Assembly: GCA_009746045.1 (NCBI GenBank)
Contig: RPFO01000076.1
Span: 868,114-932,113 of the forward strand
Length of the DNA stretch: 64,000 nt
Reading direction: 5' to 3'
Origin: Mesostigma viride
Lineage: Eukaryota; Streptophyta; Mesostigmatophyceae; Mesostigmatales; Mesostigmataceae
Shown here: positions 1-9,301 of the stretch, piece by piece
Numbering within the stretch: the stretch's first letter is position 1
Layout of the letters: each line of letters begins with the position of its first letter
Translations under genes and position numbers: made by a program
The notes under the pieces: generated by a model
Databases searched by the model: none
Seen by the model: the letters and a program-made list of their open reading frames with translations, nothing else
Told to the model about the DNA's origin: nothing

Positions 1-454
1 AGTTTGTGGTGCCGCCCTGGAGGCGATAGGACTTTGAGCCTATCAGACCACACACACAATGTACCATGATGTGGACAATAGATTACAGGCTGCAAAGTCG
101 TTATTATCTAGTGTTCTTTCCGTGGTTGTAGAGACGCTAAGCTGCAGTGCCGTCAGATGTAAATCAACGGTGCATAATGCATTAGCCGCCACTACTTTGT
201 GTGCCTAGAGTTGTTTTGCTTGCTAGCCGTGTGTGGCCCCGACCCAGTGTTGGTCGTGTGACCCTGCCCAGTGTTGGCATTGTCATTTGCCCTGGCCCAG
301 TGTTGGCTATGGTAGACTGCGCCCAGTGTTGGCCGCACCGTGTTTTCCACTCTCAGTAAACGTATTTTAATACAAGAAGTCTTTTCCATACACTTGTGCA
401 ATATCTGGGTCATAACAGGCAAAAGATCTTTCCTCCGAGCCCCGGTTTCTGACA
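1..454 (+). repeat. Copia-1 5' LTR (partial)
   Basis: Direct repeat of 2022-2475, truncated by the window start. It contains four copies of an 11-mer CCCAGTGTTGG spaced about 27-29 bp (roughly 243-335), then CTCAGTAAAC and an AT-rich stretch that could hold the polyadenylation region. Confidence 0.85.
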
Positions 455-471
455 TGGTATCGAGTAGCGAG
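455..471 (+). promoter_or_regulatory. primer-binding site of Copia-1
   Basis: TGGTATCGAGTAGCGAG begins directly after the LTR 3' end. TGGTATC... is the usual opening of a site complementary to a tRNA 3' end (plant Copia elements use a TGGTATCAGAGC-like site). Which tRNA is meant was not tested. The other Copia elements in the window have a different site starting CGTA. Confidence 0.55.
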
Positions 472-473
472 TG

Positions 474-872
474 ATGCCTATGAACCCATATTTTCCAATT
501 CCCAACGACCGCAACCTGAGATCTGGAATTGAGCTTTTTCAATTTCCCGAAGAATCTTGCCCAGACTACCTCGCAAGAGCAAATCTGCTTTTTGCCCAAG
601 TTGAAGACATCTTCCCGGGCGTGTTTCCTGAATCTGCCTACTGCCGCTGGCTCCTGCGTGGCATTCGACAAGAATTTTTCAACTGTGTGTGTTTCAGCGA
701 ACTTCCAGACTTTTCAATCAGAAATCTACAGGATCTGCTCGACAACAACGCAGTATCTCTGGAGAGATTAAATCACACTTTACTTCACATTACAAATCTC
801 CAACGCAATCAAGAACATGTCGGGAGGTGCGCCAGCTGTGGCACGAGAAGTCAAGGAGAGCAGCGTTCTTAG
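474..872 (+). CDS. upstream ORF of Copia-1, overlapping gag, unknown function
   Basis: An ORF of about 132 residues opens just after the primer-binding site (in-frame ATGs at 474 and 480) and overlaps the start of gag by 56 nt in another frame. The product looks like a compact, mostly helical soluble domain: an N-terminal PMNPYFPIPND stretch, then alternating hydrophobic and acidic residues, and a Cys-rich tail (CASC) that lies in the gag overlap. I do not recognise a family. It could be a separate leader protein, an alternative N-terminus joined to Gag by frameshifting, or chance coding. Two other Copia elements here also carry an extra ORF in this position. Confidence 0.4.
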   Translation: MPMNPYFPIPNDRNLRSGIELFQFPEESCPDYLARANLLFAQVEDIFPGVFPESAYCRWLLRGIRQEFFNCVCFSELPDFSIRNLQDLLDNNAVSLERLNHTLLHITNLQRNQEHVGRCASCGTRSQGEQRS

Positions 873-1701
873 TGCTCTCAAGAATCTCAACTTCGATGGG
901 AGCGACCCCAAGAAATTCACCGGATTCCGAATCAAGGCGGAAGGGCAATTCGACGCCCTTGGATATTCAGATGTACTAGCTGGAAAGGATCCGATCGTGG
1001 TAAAGCAGCAAAAAATTGGCTACGCTGCCCTGATTGGTGGCCTCGACGGCAACGCGCTACTGCATGCCGCTACGGCCCCCAACAAGTATATGCACGAGGC
1101 GTGGACCGTCCTGGTTGACGTCTATGGACATGACGAAACGACATCCACCCATCAGGCCGCGACACTTGAGGAACTGCTGTCAGCTGAGCAGATTCCCATG
1201 GATTCTGTTCCTGCAAATATCAATCTCACCGAACGAAAGTACCTGGAATATAATAAATTAAGCAACAATAAACTCCATGATTCTATCCTGGTGACATCAC
1301 ACCGCCGCAGACTTCCTGCCCAGTATGGCCCCGTCCTGGCGGCGTACAACCTTCCCCCCGACTTGACGTGGAAAGACTACAAGACCGCCGTCCTGAAAGT
1401 GGACGACCATCTGCGTGTGCACCGCGCGGCCCAAGCTGGCAGCTCAGATTCCAGTGCACCAGTGTATCATACTGCTGCCTGCCCCCACTGTGCGGGTACT
1501 ATCGACGAATCAGTCTTCCTCACCAAGGGTGGGAAAGTGCTGACCTGCAAGCACTGCCACCGTACCGGCCACACTGAGGATCGCTGCTGGTCCAAGAAGG
1601 CGGAGAACAAGTCCAAGAAACCTGAGGCGCACTTCACCATGGACGGCGAGCCACTGGCTGACGACGTGGCAGATGTTCCTGCTGGTTTTTTCATTGAGTA
1701 G
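817..1701 (+). CDS. Gag (UBN2/Copia-type) with CCHC zinc knuckle
   Basis: 294-residue ORF, the main coding region of Copia-1. The N-terminal ~200 residues have the pattern of Copia-type Gag (a KFTGFRIKAEGQF-like segment, a WTVLVDVYGHD-like segment, a long helical middle). A nucleic-acid-binding knuckle C-x2-C-x4-H-x4-C (CKHCHRTGHTEDRC) lies near residue 248 and an acidic tail follows. An additional CPHC pair sits ~20 residues earlier. It should form virus-like particles packaging the element RNA in the cytoplasm. The ORF is undamaged, so recent mobility using enzymes supplied in trans is possible. Confidence 0.8.
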   Translation: MSGGAPAVAREVKESSVLSALKNLNFDGSDPKKFTGFRIKAEGQFDALGYSDVLAGKDPIVVKQQKIGYAALIGGLDGNALLHAATAPNKYMHEAWTVLVDVYGHDETTSTHQAATLEELLSAEQIPMDSVPANINLTERKYLEYNKLSNNKLHDSILVTSHRRRLPAQYGPVLAAYNLPPDLTWKDYKTAVLKVDDHLRVHRAAQAGSSDSSAPVYHTAACPHCAGTIDESVFLTKGGKVLTCKHCHRTGHTEDRCWSKKAENKSKKPEAHFTMDGEPLADDVADVPAGFFIE

Positions 1702-1803
1702 CCGGAATACGTGACATGCAGTATGGGGGTGTGTCAAATATCTAGCGATGTTTCTCTACTTTTGTCACGCATTATGGTATCACGCATTATATGCGGGGAA
1801 AAT

Positions 1804-2475
1804 TGACGCCGTCAGCTAGGTGTTTATTTACACGACTTGTTGTTGGGTTTGCATCCCTATTAATTGCACCCACAGGTCGTTGACTAACTTAATATCATAT
1901 ACAATGTTTGAGTGTACTAAAATCCGAATGATGTTGCTCGGAATACAGCAAGCGTTACCTGTCAGCACCGTTACAGGTGCCGTAATTTACATCGGCTCTC
2001 TCCGGATCAGATCAGGTCCGCAGTTTGTGGTGCCGCCCTGGAGGCGATAGGACTTTGAGCCTATCAGACCACACACACAATGTACCATGATGTGGACAAT
2101 AGATTACAGGCTGCAAAGTCGTTATTATCTAGTGTTCTTTCCGTGGTTGTAGAGACGCTAAGCTGCAGTGCCGTCAGATGTAAATCAACGGTGCATAATG
2201 CATTAGCCGCCACTACTTTGTGTGCCTAGAGTTGTTTTGCTTGCTAGCCGTGTGTGGCCCCGACCCAGTGTTGGTCGTGTGACCCTGCCCAGTGTTGGCA
2301 TTGTCATTTGCCCTGGCCCAGTGTTGGCTATGGTAGACTGCGCCCAGTGTTGGCCGCACCGTGTTTTCCACTCTCAGTAAACGTATTTTAATACAAGAAG
2401 TCTTTTCCATACACTTGTGCAATATCTGGGTCATAACAGGCAAAAGATCTTTCCTCCGAGCCCCGGTTTCTGACA
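1804..2475 (+). repeat. Copia-1 3' LTR
   Basis: Starts at TGACGCC right after a purine-rich tract GCGGGGAAAAT that would serve as polypurine tract, and ends TGACA at 2475. The part from 2022 on is the repeat of 1-454. The 5' boundary is inferred because the matching part of the 5' LTR is outside the window. Four CCCAGTGTTGG 11-mers recur here, about 2264-2356. Confidence 0.7.
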
Positions 2476-2771
2476 ACATGTCTACCAGATGGCAACACGG
2501 CCATCTGTATGCTAGGGTGAGCACACTATGTGAATGTGCAGGGCCAGCCCACAGCAGCTGTGCCCCTGCTCTACCCACATCTCCTTACATGGCTAACAGC
2601 CGAAAATACGTAGGACATGCAAAAAAGAAAACTTAAACTACCTAGCTATGGGGGTACTTTGTCCCAACCCAGGTTCACCCTCGGGTTAGTTAAACCATTT
2701 CCCCCCTGACCTCCCACACAAGGGTGAGGTCAGTTGATAGCTAAAAGACGAGAGATAAAAACAGGAGGACG

Positions 2772-5700
2772 TCAAAACTCGACGCCACCGAAGTGGCGCC
2801 GGAAAGCCGCTGGGTCAAAACCCAGGGCCTGAGCCCAGAGGGCGGGTGGGATGTCGCGCCCCAGGAGGCTGCGGTGGAGGCCAATGTAGCGCGTGACCGA
2901 GAGGGCCGAAGCCCACCGGCCGCGCAGCTGGATGGCCTCCGGCGACTCGCCAGCGATGGCGTCGTGCGTCGCCCCCCCATGCCGGAGGCTGTGAAAAGAA
3001 AACATCCCTGGGATGCCATGCGGGCCTGCACAGCCTCCCACTGCTGCCTAGCCTGGCTGTACGTTAAGCCCGAAAGAGGAGTGCATCCGGGGGCTGGCCA
3101 GCCGTCAGACGTCGCAGGAGCCACAAAGAAAGTGGATCCCGGACGAGGACGTGCTGGGCCGCCCCCTGCGCAGTTTTGGGGTTGCGCAGCACAAGGGCAC
3201 CGACCATGGGCCCTGGCTCGAGAAGGGGGTGGCCGGGATGAGCCACATCCCGAACCCGCAGCCCTAGCGCCTCGCTAATGCGTAAATACTGCTGGAAAGC
3301 AATAATAATCAACGCACTCAAATGCACCTGTCGACGTGAAACTAGCAACAGGGCAGTGAAATAGCAAAGGCGCCAGGGCATAGGCGGAGGGCTGACAGCC
3401 GGAACAAGCCGCTGCCAACCTGCTAGCAGGCGGTCCGCCAGTACCCAATTCCGAACAATGTCGGGGTAGTACAGGTGCAGACAGGCCTTGGCATGCTGGC
3501 ATAAGGTACGCCCCCGCCCGCCTCTGGCATGGTAGACAGCAGAAATCCACTCACAGAAAATGGCTTCCGCGTCAGCTGGGTCGACAGGGCCAGGTGGCGC
3601 CCACGCCACGTAGACAGCCGCCGCACGCCGGTACGCTGGCAAGGTAGACACAGGGTTGACTGTGCCCTCCAAAAGTGCCAAGTCCCGAGGGCGTCGCGCC
3701 CCCTCAGGCCCAGGGTTGGGATGCACGTCACCACACCGGGTCAAGTCAGGAACCCAAGCGCCACGCCGACTGGCCTTGTCAGCTGGGTTGTGGTCGGTAG
3801 CCACCCAGACCCAGTGGCTCTGCATGTCGCCAGCCAGTGACAGAGCGCAGTAGCGCCGAACCAGCTGGTTGAGCGGTAGGAAGACGACCGCCCTCTGACA
3901 AACGCCCCCACCACAGCACTGGAGTCTACGAGCCGGACGACTCGCTTACCCGACACGCCTTGGTCCGGCACGACCACTCGACCCCCTGTGTCGCAGCAAT
4001 CGCCTCCTTGACGTTGATGTGGTTAGGCTGCCCCCGCCACCGGTAGGACAGTGCCGTACGCCAGTGGCCACTATCCAGCAGGCTGTAGTCCCCCTCCTCC
4101 ATGCGCTCCAGGTCCCAGTCCTCCCCAGACGTTAAAGCTGTCGTCCGCCACCCCCGCGCTTCGCGCCGGGTCGCCAGCCGGGCACAATCGGCCCCAGGCA
4201 GGTCCCTGTAGACCACCCCACCGCCGGAGCCGCTCGCATCACTTGCGACGACCCGGTCAGAAAGGGGCCGGGCCCTGGCCGCCCTCAAAAAGGGGGCCAG
4301 GTCGATCGCCGCCTGAAGCTCCTGGCGGGCCCCCGCAGGGAGGCGCCAGCGGCGCCCAGGCAGGGAGGCATTCATGGCTGCTAGCAGCCGGTACGTCTCA
4401 GACCACACCGAAAGCATGGGGCGGCACAGCAGATGCATCCACACCCACTTCCCAAGCACAGAACTAAGTTCGCGGTAGTATGTAAACCCGCGATCTAAGA
4501 TTCTATGAGTAGCGGCGATAACTGCCACCACACGCTCAGGAACAGGCACCACGTCACCATCCTTTGGTGAATGACCCCACCGCCTGCACACCAGTCTGCT
4601 CTGCTGTCGCCCGTACCACCTTGTCAGACTTCTGCACCAGCCCAACAGCGGCGTAGGCAGCCTGAACACGATCTAGCTGCTGATTCACCCCATCCACCGA
4701 CGCACAGTGGGTGAAATGGAGGTCATCGATCGTCACAGCATGCATACCTTCCAGATCCTGCCGAGATTCGAAGCACGGCGAGGGCGCCAAGGGCGCAGCA
4801 GGGTCCTCCTCCAGCCTCAGCCGGACGGTCTCCCCCGCCTCGTTGGCCTCCGCCACCAGGATCAGCGCGGACATGTTGATGCTCAGCCCACGACTAGCCT
4901 CCAACGGCGGCTTGGGGCCACAGCGGTACAACACAGACTGATGCACACACTGGGCCACGCGACGGCCAGCTTGTTGCCCATTGGCCAGCACAACATCCAC
5001 GGCCACACCTTCCGACGAGCCCCACTCAGGCCCACCAGATCCGACCACACCGGCATCCACGCACAGTACCGCCGCATCCAAACTGGCAGGCGGAGTCTGT
5101 TGTAGTACGAATCCAAATCTGATACGCCCCCAAAAACATCCTCCCCAGCGCGCGTGGGCAAATCGCAAATCACGCCAAGGTGTGGTAAAAAAGCGGGCAT
5201 AGGATCTGGTAGTGGCATGTTGCCACGCCGGTTGTCCACAATCAGCCGTATACGGCCGTCGGGCTTTCCGACCCCAAAAGTACCGTTCACCATAGGCGGC
5301 TCCTCCTCAAAAAATCCACCCAAAATCCCCCTCTCCACACACACCGTGCAAACCCGCGCGAACTCCTCCATGCTACACCCCCGCGAGATCCGCATCGACT
5401 TCTGCAAGATCCGCTCTGCTGGGCTCAGCGTCCGTACCATCCTACTCTCATCATTCAAAATTGCTCCCCAAGAGGGGGGTAGTAAGTTCAGCACATCCAC
5501 TTGGCCACCTTCCCCCGGACCAGGCAAAGCCAAGCGTGCGGCCACTAACGGTTCGTAAGGGGCTCCTTCAGCATATTCACCCCCATCCACTACAGATCCT
5601 GCCATTGCCGCTACGGAACCACCGTTCCGGCGGACAAAGGACCTGCAAGCATCATCGATCCCATCTAGGGCCGCCTGCTGCAGAGGCCCGGGCACACGGG

Positions 5701-5823
5701 CTGAATCTACAGCAGGCGGGTCTCGCCCCCCCCCCCCATCCAGTTTAACGCCCTAACCGTCTGACAGGCTAGTGTGCGAGCATTAAAAGCCCGACTCATC
5801 CTATCGCGCCTACGGCCTGAGCG
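2772..5823 (-). pseudogene. pol of YR-A1: RT - RNase H - 2A-like motif - tyrosine recombinase, frameshifted
   Basis: Overlapping minus-strand frames cover one polyprotein of about 1,000 residues. RT: motif A DLDSYYNRL near 5085 and motif C TIDDL near 4725, where YxDD is usual. RNase H: VVASDASGSGGGVVY near 4240, an IN-K-E acidic helix near 4005, VVRLVDSSAVV near 3930, ATDHNPADKASR near 3790. Then GDVHPNPGP near 3705-3735. Recombinase: YLRISEALGLRV near 3265, FHSLRHGGATHD near 2985, RWASALSVTRYIGLH near 2895; these hold the R, H-x-x-R, W and Y expected of the active site. At least four frame changes (about 4960, 4570, 3940 and 3060) break it. Expression probably needed frameshifting from gag, as no good ATG opens the region. 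Confidence 0.8.
3704..3735 (-). other. 2A-like motif in YR-A1 polyprotein
   Basis: Encodes GDVHPNPGP between the RNase H end and the recombinase start. The tail matches the ribosome-skipping 2A consensus D-x-E-x-NPG|P except for His in place of Glu. The same motif is present at 15218-15250 and, as EGIHPNPGP, at 10232-10259. Confidence 0.55.
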
Positions 5824-5891
5824 TACCTGCTGCCACCAGTCACGAGGTGGCAGGGGTGCTGGAAGAGGTAGTGGAAGAAGGCACCGCTCCC

Positions 5892-6991
5892 TCACTTGTT
5901 GTTGTTGGACGGGCCGCCCTGCCCCTTCTTGCCGGGACCCTGCTCCAGCTTGTGCTGCAGCTTCCCCATGCTCATCGCCGCCCGCACCGCCGGAGACGCC
6001 AGCATTGCTCCACCCTCCTGGAATGGCAGCATTGCCGACGGCGTCCCCTTCCACCCGTCGACCCCACATCCACCAGCTGGCATGCCGTGATCAGCTTTGC
6101 CAGGTACTCGGCTGCTGCCAGCTCCAGAATTACTTCGGAGCGTGGCGTGGCCCAGTAGCCAAATTCTGTCACCATCGTGTCCAGAATTCCTGCCATCTGC
6201 AGGAGCAGCATCCGCCTCTCCCCGCTGGCTGAGCTGCCGTGCATCGTCAGCATTAACGATGCACGGATGGACTTCCCCCCCACGCTCTCCGCGTAGTCCA
6301 GCATTCCCGGCAGCACCGCCTCCAGCATGTTGCTCACCAGCACCGGCACTGCATGCCCACTCAGCGCCACCCCCTTCGTGCGCGCCAGCCTGCCAGCAGT
6401 CGTCGCTGCGGCTGGGCTTGCAGCTGCTGGAGTCTTTGCCTGGTCCAGCAGCTTCGACATGGCCGATATCAGGTCGCCAATATCTCCGCCAGTGCGGGCG
6501 TTGCCCGGCCGGGATGGAAGCCCTCCAGCTGGCGTTGCATAGCCCGTCTCGGTCCCCAGCAGCCGACCTAGGTTTCGGTCCAGGTCCGCCACAGCCTGGT
6601 CGATCGCCCCAGGAGCGCCATCGTCCTCCCCAGCGCCCGCTCCACCATGCCCCGCCCCTCCGCTTCCACCTGCCGAAGGGGGAACACCCCCGTTCCCACC
6701 GCACCTGCTGACACTGGTGGTCCGGCTCTGCAATAGCCTCCCCCAGTTGCGCTGCTAGCACATCGGCCAGGGCCTCCTCCCCATCCCAGTCGCTGACAAA
6801 CCCCCTTTCCTCCAGACGTCCATGACGTTCTTGGCACGCCCCGGAGTGAGCTTCTGGATCCGCTCTAGCCAGTTCCCCTCCCCTAGGATCTTCTGGACCG
6901 CAGTGGCGGCCTCCTTTGGGGTGCATCCCTCCTTGGCTGCTTGCTTGAGTTTCGCTAGGAAATTCCGGTCTGGGGCTGTCACTGTGGTCAT
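5892..6991 (-). pseudogene. gag of YR-A1, frameshifted
   Basis: Starts MTTVTAPDRNFLAKL (ATG at 6991) and ends GGPSNNNK at 5892, about 366 residues if in frame. Comparison with copy A2 shows a 2-bp loss near 6820 (CCAGACG against CCAGTACG) and further frame breaks near 6710 and 6050. Visible parts: N-terminal helical region, a Gly/Ala-rich linker, a long helical core (GILDTMVTEFGYWATPRSEV-like), and a basic Lys/Gln tail. No zinc knuckle. Identified as Gag by position before pol and by matching the gag of YR-B (SPAVRAAM against TPAVKAAL near the C-terminus). Confidence 0.65.
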
Positions 6992-7059
6992 GGTGGGTTA
7001 TACTGCTTGATGTGTTATCTTGCGTTTTGTTTTTTGTGATGTGGTCACGTGAGGTTCTC

Positions 7060-8067
7060 AGGCAAAAGAAACAACCTGCTTCCCTAGAATGGAAGCCCAC
7101 CCTTTATAGCAACCACCTCTCCAGCCAACCCCTACCTGGGTGGCTGGGGTACGGGTGCCAGCACAAAAAATATTTTTTCTAAAATTATTTTTTCTTTTGG
7201 TGCTATACGGCGTTGCATTCTCCGCTCAGCAGGTTAGTCATAGATAAAATGAGCATAGCTCACCAAATCCATCCATCCATCCATCCATCCATCCATCCAT
7301 CCATCCATCCATCCATCCATCCATCCATCCATCCATCCATCCATCCATCCATCCATCCATCCATCCATCCATCCATCCATCCATCCATCCATCCATCCAT
7401 CCATCCATCCATCCATCCATCCATCCATCCATCCATCCATCCATCCATCATCCATCCATCCATCCATCATCCATCCATCCATCCATCCATCCATCCATCC
7501 ATCCATCCATCCATCCATCCATCCATCCATCCATCCATCCATCCATCCATCCATCCATCCATCCGTCCCATCCATCCATCCATCCATCCATCCATCCATC
7601 CATCCATCCATCCATCCATCCATCCATCCATCCATCCATCCATCCATCCATCCATCCATCCATCCATCCATCCATCCATCCATCCATCCATCCATCCATC
7701 CATCCATCCATCCATCCATCCATCCATCCATCCATCCATCCATCCATCCATCCATCCATCCATCCATCCATCCATCCATCCATCCATCCATCCATCCATC
7801 CATCCATCCATCCATCCATCCATCCATCCATCCATCCATCCATCCATCCATCTATCCATCCTACCATCCATCCATCCATCCATCCATCCATCCATCCATC
7901 CATCCATCCATCCATCCATCCATCCATCCATCCATCCATCCATCCATCCATCCATCCATCCATCCATCCATCCATCCATCCATCCATCCATCCATCCATC
8001 CATCCATCCAATCCATTTCTGGCCTTGCCTTGCTTTGCATGCATCACCACAAAACATCAAATTTATT
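7060..8067 (-). repeat. terminal repeat A1 of YR-A1, expanded by a microsatellite
   Basis: Matches repeat A2 of YR-A2 (8232-8499) base for base over most of its length, starting AGGCAAAAG and ending AAATTTATT, but holds about 750 bp of CCAT repeats where A2 has a single ATCCATT. It precedes gag on the minus strand and should contain the promoter. Confidence 0.8.
7267..8019. repeat. (CCAT)n microsatellite, about 185 units
   Basis: Nearly pure CCAT tetranucleotide tract with a few interruptions (near 7448, 7466, 7565, 7852, 7861). It is open in several frames (PSIH or WMDG repeats), which is only a property of the repeat. A shorter CCAT tract marks the same place in YR-A2 (about 27981-28029). 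Confidence 0.97.
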
Positions 8068-8207
8068 ACAATATGTGTGCTAGCTCTATACGGTGGAATA
8101 ACACAGACATGTCTACCAGATGGCAACACGGCCATCTGTATGCTAGGGTGAGCACACTATGTGAATGTGCAGGGCCAGCCCACAGCAGCTGTGCCCCTGC
8201 TCTACCC
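8068..8207 (-). repeat. repeat B2 of YR-A2
   Basis: 140 bp starting ACAATATGTG and ending CTCTACCC; identical by eye to B1 at 13947-14086. A 24-bp spacer containing GGGTGGGTGGGTGG separates it from A2. Confidence 0.85.
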
Positions 8208-8231
8208 CTTTTGCCAGGGTGGGTGGGTGGG

Positions 8232-8499
8232 AGGCAAAAGAAACAACCTGCTTCCCTAGAATGGAAGCCCACCCTTTATAGCAACCACCTCTCCAGCCAA
8301 CCCCTACCTGGGTGGCTGAGGTACGGGTGCCAGCACAAAAAATATTTTTTCTAAAATTATTTTTTCTTTTGGTGCTATACGGCGTTGCATTCTCCGCTCA
8401 GCAGGTTAGTCATAGATAAAATTAGCATTATTAGCTCACCAAATCCATTTCTGGCCTTGCCTTGCTTTGCATGCATTACCACAAAACATCAAATTTATT
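8232..8499 (-). repeat. repeat A2 of YR-A2
   Basis: Direct repeat of A1 without the CCAT expansion, ending AAATTTATT at 8499, exactly where YR-B begins. In an uninterrupted element the next bases would be ACAATATG of B1. Confidence 0.85.
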
Positions 8500-8625
8500 T
8501 CTATTAACCGTGGAACTCCAGGGTAACCAGACTCTTTATTAAAACAATGAGTGGAGCACATACAAAAGGCAGGCCACATCCCGGCCGCCGATGCTCATGG
8601 GAACACTTATTGCTTGGCAAAGGCT
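8500..8625 (-). repeat. repeat B2 of YR-B
   Basis: Repeat of 9094-9219, starting TCTATTAACCGTGG. It forms the 3' end of the element on the minus strand. Confidence 0.88.
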
Positions 8626-8660
8626 AGCCTTACCCCCAAACACGCAGGGAGGGTGGGCGG

Positions 8661-9093
8661 GAAAAGAAAAGAGGCCGACCTTAGCTAGGTGGGTTTGTTT
8701 TTGTCCTTTTTTGCGTGTCATGCGGCCTTGGCCCGGACGGCATTTTTTCGCCACGCAAATGTTGCGTCTGAACAAATGACGCAATGTGGCGTTCTAATTG
8801 CCGGCAGCTTACGTAAGGCTGCCGGGGCTATTAGGTCACATATTGCGTGAGAGAAAGAATCTAGATCTAGTTAATCACTACGCCATGAGCCAAGAAACCT
8901 AGACAGTGGCAGGTTTATATCTCAACGTAGCTCCTGCCACCTGGCCAAGAAAAACTGGCCAAAGCTTTGGCCACGACTGATCCGGATCAGGCCGCACCGG
9001 CCTCAAAAGGTTTGTCACGTGAACCCAATAACCTAGCTATAGCGGCTACCCTTCCATCTCACTATAAAGAAACTATGTTCAGAGAACCACGAT
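8661..9093 (-). repeat. repeat A2 of YR-B
   Basis: Same 433 bp as 13514-13946, ending GAACCACGAT; abuts B1 at 9093/9094, the sequence expected at the closed junction of a circular intermediate. Confidence 0.88.
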
Positions 9094-9219
9094 TCTATTA
9101 ACCGTGGAACTCCAGGGTAACCAGACTCTTTATTAAAACAATGAGTGGAGCACATACAAAAGGCAGGCCACATCCCGGCCGCCGATGCTCATGGGAACAC
9201 TTATTGCTTGGCAAAGGCT
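9094..9219 (-). repeat. repeat B1 of YR-B
   Basis: 126-bp repeat of B2, lying directly after A2 on the plus strand. The stretch 9220-9301 up to the pol stop is untranslated. Confidence 0.88.
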
Positions 9220-9301
9220 ATAGCCTTACCCTTATATCCCTCCCTGGCATAATGACAGGGGCAAAGAACCTAGCATAATGACAGAGAAATGAACAACCAA
9301 A

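Larger units (their letters stand above)
1..2475 (+). mobile_element. Copia-1: gag-only LTR retrotransposon (TR-GAG type), 5' end cut by window
   Basis: Positions 1-454 recur at 2022-2475 with an offset of 2021 and flank a short internal region holding only an upstream ORF and a gag. No protease, integrase or RT can be found, so the element must rely on enzymes in trans. The 3' copy ends in TGACA and is followed by ACATG. The uninterrupted target, present around 13980-13995, reads CAGACATGTCTACC, so ACATG is the expected 5-bp target duplication and the insertion sits in the B1 repeat of YR element A1. The left duplication lies outside the window. Family assignment (Copia-like) rests on the gag type and the 5-bp TSD only. 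Confidence 0.8.
2476..8067 (-). mobile_element. YR-A1: Ngaro/PAT-like tyrosine-recombinase retrotransposon (degenerate)
   Basis: Read on the minus strand: terminal repeat A1 (8067-7060), gag (6991-5892), pol with RT, RNase H and tyrosine recombinase (about 5823-2772), then repeat B1 (2569-2476), where Copia-1 interrupts it. A2 and B2 would lie left of the window. The YR instead of a DDE integrase, split direct repeats and no target duplication place it in the DIRS superfamily; gag-RT-RH-YR order without a visible methyltransferase fits Ngaro/PAT better than DIRS1 itself. Both ORFs carry several frameshifts, so this copy is not functional. Its A1 end abuts the B2 end of copy YR-A2 at 8067/8068. 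Confidence 0.8.

Noticed and set aside
192..671. 159-residue minus-strand ORF across the Copia-1 LTR (also 2213-2578)
   Set aside because: It covers the 11-mer array and LTR border, has no conserved motif, and the LTR is non-coding by function.
7213..8151. Long PSIH / WMDG repeat proteins in up to five frames
   Set aside because: They are translations of the CCAT microsatellite and are open in several frames on both strands; there is no evidence of coding.
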